This document shows positions 25,059 to 34,047 of a stretch of 64,000 nucleotides of DNA, in pieces. The stretch lies in assembly GCF_017329565.1 (NCBI RefSeq), contig NZ_JAFMTT010000012.1; one strand, 5' to 3'. The notes beneath the pieces were generated by a model. It saw only the letters and a list, made by a program, of their open reading frames with translations, searched no databases and had not been told where the DNA came from. Numbering within the stretch: the first letter of the stretch is position 1; each line of letters opens with the position of its first letter. A program made the position numbers and the translations under genes. This DNA comes from Alicyclobacillus mali (lineage in GTDB: Bacteria > Bacillota > Bacilli > Alicyclobacillales > Alicyclobacillaceae).

Positions 25059-26854
25059 GTGTTGCCGTCCCCCTCTCCTGCTTCTCTTCGTGTCGCGGCC
25101 GACCAAGGTCTCGTCATGGGGTTCTGCCTCCAACTTCTCAGCGTGTTCAGAAACGCTGGGCGCTTGTTCATGCCCCAGATGGGGCCGCGCACCAGGACAT
25201 CTCTCGCCGCGCCGCTGATGGGCGCCACGGGCGACAGGAAGGGCACGCCAAACGACTTCAGCATGGAGAGCCGCACGACGTAGACCACGAACAGAATGGC
25301 GATGCCGTAAAACCCGAGCACCGCCCCCGCGATGAGAAACGCGAAGCGGAGAATGCGCACCGCCATGCTCAGCTCATAGTTCGGCACCGTGAACGAAGCC
25401 AGCGCCGTCGTCGCCACCACGATGACGAGCAGTGGACTGACGATCCCGGCCTGGACAGCCGACTGCCCTATGATCAAAGCGCCAACAATTCCAATTGTCG
25501 GACCAATCACCGAAGGGATGCGAATTCCGGCCTCCCGGATGAGCTCTATGGCGAATTCCATCAACAACACTTCGACCACCACCGGGAACGGAACCTGTTC
25601 CCGGCTTCCCGCGATGGCCAGCATCAGGTCCGTCGGCAACATTTCCGAGTGATAATTGGTCACCGCAATGTACAGCCCCGGCAACAGTAGGGCAGTGAGC
25701 AGAGCCACCCAGCGAATCACGCGAATAAACGTCCCCGGAACAATCCGCAGATTCGTGTCTTCGGACGTGTGCATGAGCGACCAAAGCACCACCGGCACGA
25801 TGATGGCGACCGGGCTGTGCCCGACGAAGATCGCAACATATCCTTCCGCCAGCATCGCCGCCACGCGATCCGGCCTCTCCGTCACGAGCACCTGCGGAAT
25901 CATCATGCTCGGGCGATCTTCGATGAACTGTTCCAGCATCCCCGCGTCGAGCACGTAGTCGACGTCAATATCCGAGATGCGCCGGCGGACTTCCTTCACG
26001 AGCTTCGGATTCGTCACGCCATGGATGTACATGATGGCGACATCCGTCTTCGCGAGGTTGCCGACGGCGTGAATTTCGGTCACCAAATGCTCGGAGCGGA
26101 GCCGCATGCGGATCAGGCCGGTGTTGGTGCGGAAGTTTTCGGTGAACGCGTCCTGCGATCCGCGGACCACGTTTTCCATCTTGGGCGTGCTGACGCTTCG
26201 GTGCTCCCATCCCTTCGACTCGACGACGAGCGCCGCGTCGCACCGGTCCAGGAACACGACGGTCGATCCGGCCAGGACATTGAACACGACCTCGGACCAC
26301 TTCTCGATGAGCTGCGTCTGGTGCCCGGGAACGAGGTGGTCGACCACGTACGTGAGCGCCCGCTTCGGATCGTCCGCCAAGTGCGACCACACCATCAGAG
26401 GCTCAAGGATGGCCCAGTTGATGACGTTCTTGTCCACCAATCCGTCGACGTAGACGACCATCCCGCGCCACGGAGCGCGGCCCTCGACCCCGACGGCAAA
26501 CTCGCGGATCACGATATCCTTGTTTTGTGGCAGGTGAAAGAAGCGGGAAAGGCGGCGCTTCATGTCGTCGAGATCGAGCTCGATTTTGTCCTGCTGACCG
26601 GCGTGCGCCTTTTCGACGGCCTCGTCGTATTCCCGCTCTGCGCGCCGCAGAAAAGAACGCATGGACACCGGTTTTTTGGCAGTGTCCATCTTGTTTTCCG
26701 CCGTCGTGAAGTTGACCGACTCCACGTCGGGCTCGTCGCTGTACTTGTCAGCATCCGGGTCATCGTCGTCGCTCGACAAGGAGAAATCGTCGTTCAGCAC
26801 GGTGTCATCGACGGTCAAGAGCCGTTTCAGCGCGCCTCCAACTCCCACATCCAC
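25055..26854 (-). CDS. Spore germination protein, GerA-type subunit (GerAA family)
   Basis: The 599-residue product is the A subunit of a germinant receptor. The first 60 residues are a variable acidic segment (SSDDDDPDADKYSDEPD). The soluble N-terminal domain follows, up to about residue 350, with the family blocks FAVGVEGR and ITDVAIMYIHGVTN-like (TDVAIMYIHGVTNPKLV). Then come about five membrane helices with LLPGLYIAVTNYHSEMLP and a Pro-rich C-terminus. A pentamer of this subunit forms the ion channel in B. subtilis GerA. The start is a GTG eight bases after AGGAGG. No GerC lipoprotein gene is found beside it. Confidence 0.93.
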   Translation of the reverse strand: MDVGVGGALKRLLTVDDTVLNDDFSLSSDDDDPDADKYSDEPDVESVNFTTAENKMDTAKKPVSMRSFLRRAEREYDEAVEKAHAGQQDKIELDLDDMKRRLSRFFHLPQNKDIVIREFAVGVEGRAPWRGMVVYVDGLVDKNVINWAILEPLMVWSHLADDPKRALTYVVDHLVPGHQTQLIEKWSEVVFNVLAGSTVVFLDRCDAALVVESKGWEHRSVSTPKMENVVRGSQDAFTENFRTNTGLIRMRLRSEHLVTEIHAVGNLAKTDVAIMYIHGVTNPKLVKEVRRRISDIDVDYVLDAGMLEQFIEDRPSMMIPQVLVTERPDRVAAMLAEGYVAIFVGHSPVAIIVPVVLWSLMHTSEDTNLRIVPGTFIRVIRWVALLTALLLPGLYIAVTNYHSEMLPTDLMLAIAGSREQVPFPVVVEVLLMEFAIELIREAGIRIPSVIGPTIGIVGALIIGQSAVQAGIVSPLLVIVVATTALASFTVPNYELSMAVRILRFAFLIAGAVLGFYGIAILFVVYVVRLSMLKSFGVPFLSPVAPISGAARDVLVRGPIWGMNKRPAFLNTLRSWRQNPMTRPWSAATRREAGEGDGNT

Positions 26855-26935
26855 TGGAGCAACCTCCTATGCGAACAGGTTCCTCGCACATTTAGCTTGC
26901 TCCAGGAGGCGGAAGTTATCCGAAGTCACTGAAGG

Positions 26936-27526
26936 TCATGGCGCCTGTTGAGAGAGGGTTTGGGGCGGGATCGCAAGATTCAGGGAGAGTTTCTGTGCGG
27001 AAGGCGAGTATTGCACGACGCGAACGGCAAACGGCTTGGCGGGCCGCTCGCTGAAGTTCAAGGCGATGTTCTGGGACGAGCCGTCGATCTCGACCCAGCT
27101 TGGCAGCGAAGCGCGCTCGAGAACGGAGAACACGACGGAGCGCGGGATGGGGAGGAACGACAGTTGCGCGCTGTCGACGTGCAGAATGAGATTCCCGCTT
27201 TGCACGATGGGCGTCACGACGAACTGCATGGGCAGGTCGTGATCGAGCACCTTGACGCCAAAGTTGCACACCCACGTATTGCCGAATTGGACGCTCGCGG
27301 CGTCGAGCACGCGGCCGATCTCGGGATCGTGCGCAATGGCGTACGCGAGGTAGGCGTTGATGGCGTCGGCTCCGATATCCACCTGGACGGTGGGCGCGTT
27401 CGCGGGCACGGGGACGGCCGGCGACGTCGTATTACCGGACCTGGGCAGGCCAGTCCACACGAGGAGTCCCGCGATCACGGCGAGCAGATCGAACGCGGCA
27501 AGCACAATGAAAAGCCGCTTCCACAT
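26936..27526 (-). CDS. ypmS: YpmS-family (DUF2140) membrane-anchored protein
   Basis: The product has 196 residues: one N-terminal membrane helix (MWKRLFIVLAAFDLLAVIAG) and an extracytoplasmic domain of beta-rich character, with a Pro/Ala linker. Start, length and layout match the YpmS family of Bacillales, whose function is unknown. The ATG at 27526 has GGGAGG at good spacing; the frame is open upstream inside nth but unlike protein. It lies 17 bases after nth. Confidence 0.78.
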   Translation of the reverse strand: MWKRLFIVLAAFDLLAVIAGLLVWTGLPRSGNTTSPAVPVPANAPTVQVDIGADAINAYLAYAIAHDPEIGRVLDAASVQFGNTWVCNFGVKVLDHDLPMQFVVTPIVQSGNLILHVDSAQLSFLPIPRSVVFSVLERASLPSWVEIDGSSQNIALNFSERPAKPFAVRVVQYSPSAQKLSLNLAIPPQTLSQQAP

Positions 27527-27543
27527 CGGACTGCCTCCCTCCG

Positions 27544-28206
27544 TCACCCTTCTTCCGCCTTTGGCTGCGCCTGACTGCGCGCGTACTGACACAGATCCAC
27601 CACGGGGCAGTTGTGGCACTTCGGCTTGCGCGCGGTGCATACCCGCCTGCCGTGCAGGATGAGCGCGTGATGCGCCTTGGTCCACAGTTCAGGCGGCAGC
27701 TTCGCGCACACCTGCTGCTCGGTCTTCAGCGGATCGCTCGAATGCGCGAGACCGATGCGATTGGTCACGCGCTGCACATGCGTGTCCACAGCAAACGCGG
27801 GCACGCCGTAGGCGTTGGACACCACGACGTTGGCCGTCTTCCGCCCGACGCCGGGCAGTTCCATCAAGCGATCTCGGCTGTTTGGCACCTCGCCGCCATA
27901 CGCTTCGACGAGGATGCGCGCCGTCTCCACGATATGCTTGGACTTGGACCGAAATAACCCCACTTCGCGGATGTCTTCCGCGACCTCGTCGGGGCTCGCC
28001 TTTGCAAACGCCTCGGGCCCGCGGTACTTCGCGAACAGCCTCGGGGTGACCATGTTGACGCGCTCGTCCGTGCACTGCGCCGACAGCATGGTCGCCACGA
28101 GCAGTTCAAACGGCGTCGTGAAGTGAAGCTGGCAGCGCGCGTCGGGGTACGCCTCGAGGAGCCGCTCCACAATGCGCACCGACGTTTCGCGATCTAGCTC
28201 GGCCAT
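27544..28206 (-). CDS. nth: Endonuclease III (DNA glycosylase/AP lyase)
   Basis: The enzyme removes oxidised pyrimidines from DNA and cleaves the abasic site. Its 220 residues have the helix-hairpin-helix LPGVGRKTANVV with catalytic Lys near residue 122, the catalytic Asp in AVDTHVQR, and a C-terminal [4Fe-4S] motif C-x6-C-x2-C-x5-C (CTARKPKCHNCPVVDLC). Complete. Its start overlaps the end of the phosphoesterase gene upstream by 13 bases. It works with mutY (41207-42370) in base excision repair. Confidence 0.96.
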   Translation of the reverse strand: MAELDRETSVRIVERLLEAYPDARCQLHFTTPFELLVATMLSAQCTDERVNMVTPRLFAKYRGPEAFAKASPDEVAEDIREVGLFRSKSKHIVETARILVEAYGGEVPNSRDRLMELPGVGRKTANVVVSNAYGVPAFAVDTHVQRVTNRIGLAHSSDPLKTEQQVCAKLPPELWTKAHHALILHGRRVCTARKPKCHNCPVVDLCQYARSQAQPKAEEG

Positions 28207-29645
28207 GCGCCGTTCGCCCTCCCTTTCACCGGATCCACGACCTCATAGCGCGGAAGCCGGGCCCGCTCCACGCGGCCGGGATCGCCGATGTGCTCAATGA
28301 GAAGCTCCCGCACCAACGGGCGCTGGTAGGTCACGTCTCGTGCGCGGCGAAACGGCGGAAACACGGGAGACAGCCACAGATACTCGCAGGTGATGACGCG
28401 GTAATCGCGGTCCGGCTCGAGCGGCCGCCCGCCGAGCACGACGCGGCGCACGCCCCGCCCATTCGCCCGGCGCTCGATCTCGGCTAACGCCCCGGAGATG
28501 GCGAGCAAGCCAATTCTGCCGCCGCGAAATCCGAAGCCGATTCCCTGGCGATTGTGGATTTCGGGCTTCAGGGCGAGGTCGATGGCCTCGAGGATGTCCG
28601 CCCCGCGCATGGTCACGACGATGGGTCGAGTGGGCGTCGGGCACGCGCCGAGCACGTGCTCCATGGTGATGGCGCCGGGCAACAGGCTCGCGTTGAGCGC
28701 TCCCGCCATCATGAGGGCGAGATCGCCCTCGAATGCGTCGTACAGGATGTCCGTGAGCAGATTGGCGAAGGTGCACTCGTCCTCATACTCGAGCTGCAGC
28801 CGATCCGACAAGTCCGCCACGGCACGCCCCAGCTGCCGTTCGACGAACGCGTGCTCTCGGGCGTACACCTGCATCATGCGGGCGTCCAGCGGCTCCCAAG
28901 GTTCGACGGGGATCCGTTCCGAGCGCGCAGCCACGCGTCCGCCCGAGCGCTCGAGGACCGTGTGCCCGAAGGAAAATCCGTGCTTTCCGGGCTGAAAGAC
29001 GGCGGTATGGCCGACGTACTCCGCCTCGAGCATGGTCTCGTGGGTGTGACCGCCGAGGATGCAGGTGATCTGCGGAAGCTCCCGCGCCAACGCCCGGTCA
29101 AAGCGAAGGCCCATGTGAGAAAGACATACAATCGCGTCCACCCGCTGCACCACAAGGTCATTCACAGCCCTTCGAGCGGCCGCAAGCGGGTCCAGCGCCT
29201 CGACACCGAGCATGTGATAGGGCAAGTCGTAGTTCGGCGTCAGGCCGAACGCGCCGATGCGCATCCCGCCCACCTCGTACACGTGCGTATCGCGAAAGAA
29301 GGCAAATGGTCGTCCGCCCGGGCGCCGCAGGTTGGTGCCAAACGCGATGGCGTCGGACCGAATGACGAGTTCCTCCCATCGCTCCACCGGAATGGTGAGG
29401 CCCTCGTTGTTGCCAAAGACCCAACCGTCCACGCCGAGCGCGCGCATGAGATCCGCGTTCAGCAGGCCGCACGTCGCCTCGGTCTCCGGCCGCACGCGGT
29501 CCAGCACGTCGCCGAGATCGAACGTGAGCGACGCTTCGCCCATCCGGTCGAACTCGGCTCGCAGCGCGCGGATCTTCGCCCCAATGCGCATGTGGTTTTC
29601 AAGCCGACTGTGGAGGTCGTTCATGTGAAGCAAGTGAATGCGCAC
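28194..29645 (-). CDS. Metallophosphoesterase of the 5'-nucleotidase family (YunD-like)
   Basis: This 483-residue protein has an N-terminal metallophosphoesterase domain (HMNDLHSRLE with metal ligands, GDVLD, GNNE near residue 78, and GGHTHE near residue 207) and a C-terminal 5'-nucleotidase substrate domain. No signal peptide is present, so it is cytoplasmic, unlike UshA but like B. subtilis YunD. The second metal motif reads FGNNEGL, close to the usual GNHE/GNNE. The start is GTG at 29645 behind GCGGGG. The substrate is probably a nucleotide or a related phosphate ester. Confidence 0.83.
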   Translation of the reverse strand: MRIHLLHMNDLHSRLENHMRIGAKIRALRAEFDRMGEASLTFDLGDVLDRVRPETEATCGLLNADLMRALGVDGWVFGNNEGLTIPVERWEELVIRSDAIAFGTNLRRPGGRPFAFFRDTHVYEVGGMRIGAFGLTPNYDLPYHMLGVEALDPLAAARRAVNDLVVQRVDAIVCLSHMGLRFDRALARELPQITCILGGHTHETMLEAEYVGHTAVFQPGKHGFSFGHTVLERSGGRVAARSERIPVEPWEPLDARMMQVYAREHAFVERQLGRAVADLSDRLQLEYEDECTFANLLTDILYDAFEGDLALMMAGALNASLLPGAITMEHVLGACPTPTRPIVVTMRGADILEAIDLALKPEIHNRQGIGFGFRGGRIGLLAISGALAEIERRANGRGVRRVVLGGRPLEPDRDYRVITCEYLWLSPVFPPFRRARDVTYQRPLVRELLIEHIGDPGRVERARLPRYEVVDPVKGRANGAWPS

Positions 29646-29657
29646 GTCGACACCCCG

Positions 29658-30311
29658 CTAATCCTGGGCGATGGATCGAGCCGTTTTGTACAGCGCGCAC
29701 GCGGGCGTGAACGTCTCTTCCACCCACCGCACGAAGGCCTCGCCCGTCATGCGCACCGCATCGTCGCGGAGCATGGTGCGCCCCACGAGCATCTCTGCCT
29801 TCTTCACGGCTGACAATCGTTCCCCGACGCGACGCAATCCGTCCACGCCGAGATCGCGCACGAACTTGAAATGCGGCGAGGTGTGGTCTTCGATCACGGC
29901 GAAATCGCCCGGCAGCATGGCAAATATGTCTTCGCTCTCGGCGGAAACGCGCGCGCCAAACGCCGCCTTATCGACGCCCTCGTCGATATAGCCAAACACC
30001 GCGAACACGTGCGTGGCAAAGAGACCGATCTGAAAATGCGGATGCTTCTTGTAGCCCCGCGGATCCGAGCTGAACGCGACCCACGTGCTCTCAGGCGGAT
30101 TGACGGTGCGGCGCGCGTGCTTCGCCACATGCGTGTGCATCGGCACGCCGAGCTTGTCCGCCAGCCACGGCTCAAAGTGTTCGGCCAACTGGATGAACTT
30201 CGGCTGAATCCGGGCCCGAATCTGCTCCATCCGCGGACCGAGGCCCGGCTCCGTCATCGCGTCAAAATCTTCTGCGGTCCAGCCTGCAAACACAGCCCGC
30301 ACCTTCCCCAC
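29658..30311 (-). CDS. yktB: YktB-family protein (DUF1054)
   Basis: The product has 217 residues and strong block similarity to Bacillus YktB: FDAMTEPGLGPRMEQIR-, the HVAKHARRTVNPP motif, TWVAFSSDPRGYKKHPHFQIGL and VKKAEMLVGR. The function is unknown. The start is GTG at 30311 with GGGAG seven bases upstream; the open frame upstream runs antisense-like through mrfB and is not protein-like. It follows mrfB by 32 bases. Confidence 0.85.
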   Translation of the reverse strand: MGKVRAVFAGWTAEDFDAMTEPGLGPRMEQIRARIQPKFIQLAEHFEPWLADKLGVPMHTHVAKHARRTVNPPESTWVAFSSDPRGYKKHPHFQIGLFATHVFAVFGYIDEGVDKAAFGARVSAESEDIFAMLPGDFAVIEDHTSPHFKFVRDLGVDGLRRVGERLSAVKKAEMLVGRTMLRDDAVRMTGEAFVRWVEETFTPACALYKTARSIAQD

Positions 30312-30343
30312 GAGTATGCTCCCTCTACAGTAGACGACGCGCG

Positions 30344-31597
30344 TCAGCCTGGCAAGGCCGCGCCCCGTTTGAGCTTGCGTCGAATGCGCTCCAATCGCCG
30401 CGCAATCTCGCCGTGTTCGCGAGATTCTTCCGCCACCCGCGCCTGTGCCGCTTGCGCAGCTTCCAGGGCCTTGGCGAGATCGCGCCGGTGATGCTCGAAG
30501 TACTTGGCAGCCTCCACGAGTGGCTCGGGGCGATTCGGAAAGTCCCTCGCGAGCTCCAGCCAGATCTCGCACGCCTCGTCCCACTGGCCGCGGCGCTTCA
30601 GAAAAAGGCTGAACAACCAGCGGGCCCGCCAGTCCGCGTCCTCCTGCTCGACGGCCCTGCGAAACTGGTGGTCGGCCGATTCCCACTCCCTCCACGCATC
30701 AAACCACGTCGCGAGCCCGACGTGCGGGGCCGCGTGGGACCACGACCGCCGCTCCTCCAGCGCTTCCGCAATCTCGAGCGCCAGGCGCGCCAACGTGCAG
30801 ACGTCGCGGAGATTGTGGGCAAACACGTCTTCCATGGAGGCGAGCGGCGCCCCCTGAACATACGCGAAATAGCGAAGTGGCGCCTCGCTGCCGGGCAAAT
30901 CGCCAGCCCGCTTCACGCCGAGAACCGCTTCAACATCCGCCAGCTTCATGCGCCCCACCACGCGCTTCCACAGCCTGCGCGCAGGATGGAGCAGATCCAG
31001 GTGCGCGGGCGAGGGAAGGATCAGGCCATAAAGCACGCATCGATTCACGAACAGAGGCCAGTCGTACGACTTCCCGTTATACGTGACCATCACGCTGCCG
31101 TCTCGCCCGAAGCGGTCTGCCAGAAGCCGCACCGCCGCGGCCTCGGCCGCATAATCCGGCACAAAGTACTGGGCCACGCGGAACTCATCGTCGGCGAAGT
31201 AGCCGACGGCGTGCAGAAACGGCACCGTGCCTCCGCCGTGCCCGAGCCCCGTGGCCTCGACGTCGTAAAACATCATCCGCTCCGGCGCCACGTCAGCCTT
31301 GGCCAGCCGGCTCAAGCGGGCGAGATCGCAGGAAAGGAAATCGGCGAACGGGCGGTCTCCGTAGGATGTGCAGAGATCGAAGCCCGTTTCCCGAACCCAC
31401 ACCGGCCCATGAGGAGTTGAAAGCTTTTGGAATCCGGCATTGGCGAGTTCGCCCTCGCGATCGGTCTCGACGCTGCGCAACTGCGCCGCGGGTGCGGCAT
31501 CGCGCGCCTCGTCCGCTTGCGCAGCTTCGCCGCTCGACCTGCGCACCCCCGCGGTTCGCTCGAGGTCTTTCAGCTTGTCCAACAAACTCCGCGCCAT
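30344..31597 (-). CDS. mrfB: MrfB (YprB), DEDDh-type exonuclease of mitomycin repair
   Basis: MrfB is the nuclease partner of the MrfA helicase in a UvrA-independent excision pathway known from B. subtilis. Its 417 residues have an N-terminal helical region, an RNase H-like exonuclease core (MMFYDVEATGLG with Asp and Glu, VTYNGKSYDWPLF, and HNLRDVCTLA), and TPR-like helices towards the C-terminus (residues about 300-400). The ATG at 31597 follows GGGGGCGTG and lies 2 bases after the mrfA stop, so the pair is coupled. The product is longer at the C-terminus than a bare exonuclease domain. Confidence 0.88.
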   Translation of the reverse strand: MARSLLDKLKDLERTAGVRRSSGEAAQADEARDAAPAAQLRSVETDREGELANAGFQKLSTPHGPVWVRETGFDLCTSYGDRPFADFLSCDLARLSRLAKADVAPERMMFYDVEATGLGHGGGTVPFLHAVGYFADDEFRVAQYFVPDYAAEAAAVRLLADRFGRDGSVMVTYNGKSYDWPLFVNRCVLYGLILPSPAHLDLLHPARRLWKRVVGRMKLADVEAVLGVKRAGDLPGSEAPLRYFAYVQGAPLASMEDVFAHNLRDVCTLARLALEIAEALEERRSWSHAAPHVGLATWFDAWREWESADHQFRRAVEQEDADWRARWLFSLFLKRRGQWDEACEIWLELARDFPNRPEPLVEAAKYFEHHRRDLAKALEAAQAAQARVAEESREHGEIARRLERIRRKLKRGAALPG

Positions 31598-31599
31598 GG

Positions 31600-33882
31600 T
31601 CACGCCCCCCGCGGTGTGCCTGCCCCGACGACGGAGCCGAGGAGCGCCTCCACCCACTGTCTGAGCGGCTCCCCGCTCGTCGGCGGCCCGACGCAACTCG
31701 GGCATCCGCACTCACACGGACAGCCCTGCAACATGTCGAACGCAGTCGCAAAGATCTGATCACGGTCGCGGTACACGCGCTCCGCGATGCCCACGCCGCC
31801 TGGGTACGCGTCGTACACGTACACGGACGGCCGTGCGTACTGCGGATCGCGCACTTCGACAGCGACGTGCACGTCGGACGCCGCGCACATGGCGTGCAGC
31901 GCCACGGCCTGCTTGAGCACGTGGCCCAAGCCTTTGAGCGCCGCCTCCCATTCGTCGTCCGATGCAGACCAGCCGGATCGGTCAAACGTCACCCAGTAGC
32001 CCGACGTGTGCAGTTCCGCCTCCGGAAGATAGATCTTGCCCCAGCCGACGTTCTCGTGCGTCTCGAGCTTGATCTTCTTGAACAGGGTGGGCGTCGCGTG
32101 GACGGCGAGATCGCCCGCGTAATGGCGGAGCGGACCCTCGTCGGTGTGTTGGTTCTCCTCGAGCACCTGCAGGTGCACGGCGAGTTCCGCATCCGTGTAA
32201 TAGTCGCAATCCACAAGGCGGACAAACGCCTTCCCGTTCTCGAGGTCCAGCTTTTCCACCTGATACATCTGCGACTGATGCAGGTAGATGGCCTCCTCGT
32301 GCAGCATCGTCAGCGCGCTGAACCGGTCCATCTCGCCGATGACGACCGGTGGATGCGCGGACTGATCGACGATCACGACATTCTCCTGAGCGGCGCTGCG
32401 CAGGGACACGGCGTGCGCCGGCATGTCGTCCGCCATGTAAAAGTAGCGGCCATCCGCGGCGCGGTGCAAAACGCGCGTGTCGACCAAGTAGCCGAGGAGT
32501 TCCTCCGTCGTCTCTACGCCAAATCGCTCGTCCGCGGAAAATGGCAGCTCGTAGGCAGCGCATTTGAGATGGTCCATCAGAATGAGGAGGTTGTCCGGGT
32601 AGATGCGAGCCGCCTCAGGAGACGCGTCCAACAGGGCCTCAGGGTGGCGCACCATCCACTGGTCCAGCGCGGAACTCGTGGCTACGAAAATGGCGGCGGA
32701 GATCCCCTTGCGGCGGCCAGCCCGCCCCATCTGCTGCCTGGTGGAAGCCACGGAGCCCGGATAGCCAACCGTGATGGCCGCCTGCAAGGAGCCTATGTCG
32801 ACGCCGAGTTCCAGCGCGTTGGTGCTGACGACGCCCAAGATCTGGCCTTCTCGCAGGCCCCGTTCAATCGCGCGGCGCTCGTTCGGCAGATAGCCGCCGC
32901 GGTAGCTGACGATGCGGGATTGGACGCGATCCCGCGCATCGCGCCGCAGATAGGACGCCAAAAGCTCGACTTGGTTGCGCGTGCGCGCAAAGAGGATGGT
33001 CGGAATTTCATGTTGAAGCAAGCGCGCGCCGAGCCGCCTCGCCGCCCGCAGCGCCGACTGGCGCAGGCCGAGCGACGGATCGACCACAGGCGGATTGTAC
33101 AGAATGACGTGCTTTTCGCCTTCCGGCGCGCCCGATTCGGAGACGACCGCCGTCTCCCGCCCCAGGAGCCGGGACGTGAGTTCACCTGGATTGGCGATGG
33201 TCGCGGAACAGAAGATGAACTGCGGGCGTGCGCCGTAGAACGACGCGATGCGCAGGAGCCGGCGAATGACGTTCGCCACGTGGCTGCCAAACACGCCGCG
33301 GTAGATGTGCGCCTCGTCGATTACGACGTAGCGCAAGTTTTTGAACAGCCGCAGCCACTTGGTGTGGTGCGGTAGGATGGCGGCGTGCAACATATCGGGA
33401 TTGGTCACGACGATGTGGCCCGCCTCCCGAATCTTCTGGCGCGCGTGAACCGGCGTGTCGCCATCGTAGGTGAAGGTGTGTACCGACGTCGTCAGGTTCC
33501 GGACGAGATCGTGCAATTCCGCCACCTGGTCCTGTGCAAGCGCCTTGGTGGGAAACACGTAGAGCGCGCGCACGCTGGGATCGCGCAGGATGGCCTGGAG
33601 CACGGGCAGGTTATAGCACAGCGTCTTGCCGCTGGCGGTCGGCGTCGCAATCACGGCATCGCGGCCAGCCTGAATGAGGTCCCAAGCCTCCCGCTGATGC
33701 GCGTACAATCGCTCGATTCCGCGCGCGGCCAGGGATGCGCGCAATTCCGGGTGAAGTTCGGCGGGAAAATCATCGTAGCGCCCGATGCGCGCGGGCACGA
33801 CGCGCCAAGCCGAGACCTGATTCCGAAACTGCGGGTCGCGCCGCCACTCATCCAACATCTGTTCCAGGTTCATCTGCATCAT
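31600..33882 (-). CDS. mrfA: MrfA (YprA), DEAD/DEAH-box helicase with DUF1998 zinc domain
   Basis: This 760-residue superfamily 2 helicase has PTASGKT (Walker A), FPTKALAQDQ, DEAHIYRG (box II), SATIANP (motif III), STNALELGVDIG and QQMGRAGRR (motif VI). The C-terminal DUF1998 domain ends in four closely spaced cysteines (CPCECGCPSC), a metal site. In B. subtilis MrfA with MrfB removes mitomycin adducts independently of UvrABC. The first of the paired ATG codons at 33882 is used. The 165-base gap to rsfA carries the divergent promoters. Confidence 0.92.
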   Translation of the reverse strand: MMQMNLEQMLDEWRRDPQFRNQVSAWRVVPARIGRYDDFPAELHPELRASLAARGIERLYAHQREAWDLIQAGRDAVIATPTASGKTLCYNLPVLQAILRDPSVRALYVFPTKALAQDQVAELHDLVRNLTTSVHTFTYDGDTPVHARQKIREAGHIVVTNPDMLHAAILPHHTKWLRLFKNLRYVVIDEAHIYRGVFGSHVANVIRRLLRIASFYGARPQFIFCSATIANPGELTSRLLGRETAVVSESGAPEGEKHVILYNPPVVDPSLGLRQSALRAARRLGARLLQHEIPTILFARTRNQVELLASYLRRDARDRVQSRIVSYRGGYLPNERRAIERGLREGQILGVVSTNALELGVDIGSLQAAITVGYPGSVASTRQQMGRAGRRKGISAAIFVATSSALDQWMVRHPEALLDASPEAARIYPDNLLILMDHLKCAAYELPFSADERFGVETTEELLGYLVDTRVLHRAADGRYFYMADDMPAHAVSLRSAAQENVVIVDQSAHPPVVIGEMDRFSALTMLHEEAIYLHQSQMYQVEKLDLENGKAFVRLVDCDYYTDAELAVHLQVLEENQHTDEGPLRHYAGDLAVHATPTLFKKIKLETHENVGWGKIYLPEAELHTSGYWVTFDRSGWSASDDEWEAALKGLGHVLKQAVALHAMCAASDVHVAVEVRDPQYARPSVYVYDAYPGGVGIAERVYRDRDQIFATAFDMLQGCPCECGCPSCVGPPTSGEPLRQWVEALLGSVVGAGTPRGA

Positions 33883-33989
33883 CCGCTTCTATGAGAGAGA
33901 CTCAAGAGGAAACGAACTGCAACGCCTGTCTCTTCAGTCACGAAATCAGATTTCAATCATACCATGTAGCAAAACGACAGGTAGGATGC

Positions 33990-34019
33990 GTATGAAACGT
34001 CTACGCCATGGCCATAAGT
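33990..34019 (+). promoter_or_regulatory. Possible forespore (sigma-F/G type) promoter for rsfA
   Basis: GTATG at 33990-33994 is followed after 15 bases by GGCCATAAGT (34010-34019), a partial match to the GYATA / GGnnAnA pattern of forespore promoters. It lies 28 bases before the start codon. RsfA is forespore-expressed in B. subtilis, which favours this reading, but the match is incomplete. Confidence 0.3.
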
Positions 34020-34047
34020 ATAGTACTGAGACAAGGGAGGAATCACC

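Noticed and set aside
25769..26932. Plus-strand frame opposite gerA
   Set aside because: It is a composition-driven shadow; GerA on the minus strand is complete.
29657..30695. N-terminal extension of YktB through the mrfB region
   Set aside because: The extra residues are Arg/Gly/Ser-rich and lie in another frame of mrfB; the GTG at 30311 has a proper ribosome site and matches the family start.
31366..33375. Plus-strand frame of 669 codons opposite mrfA and mrfB
   Set aside because: It spans parts of two well-supported genes in antisense and shows no domain.
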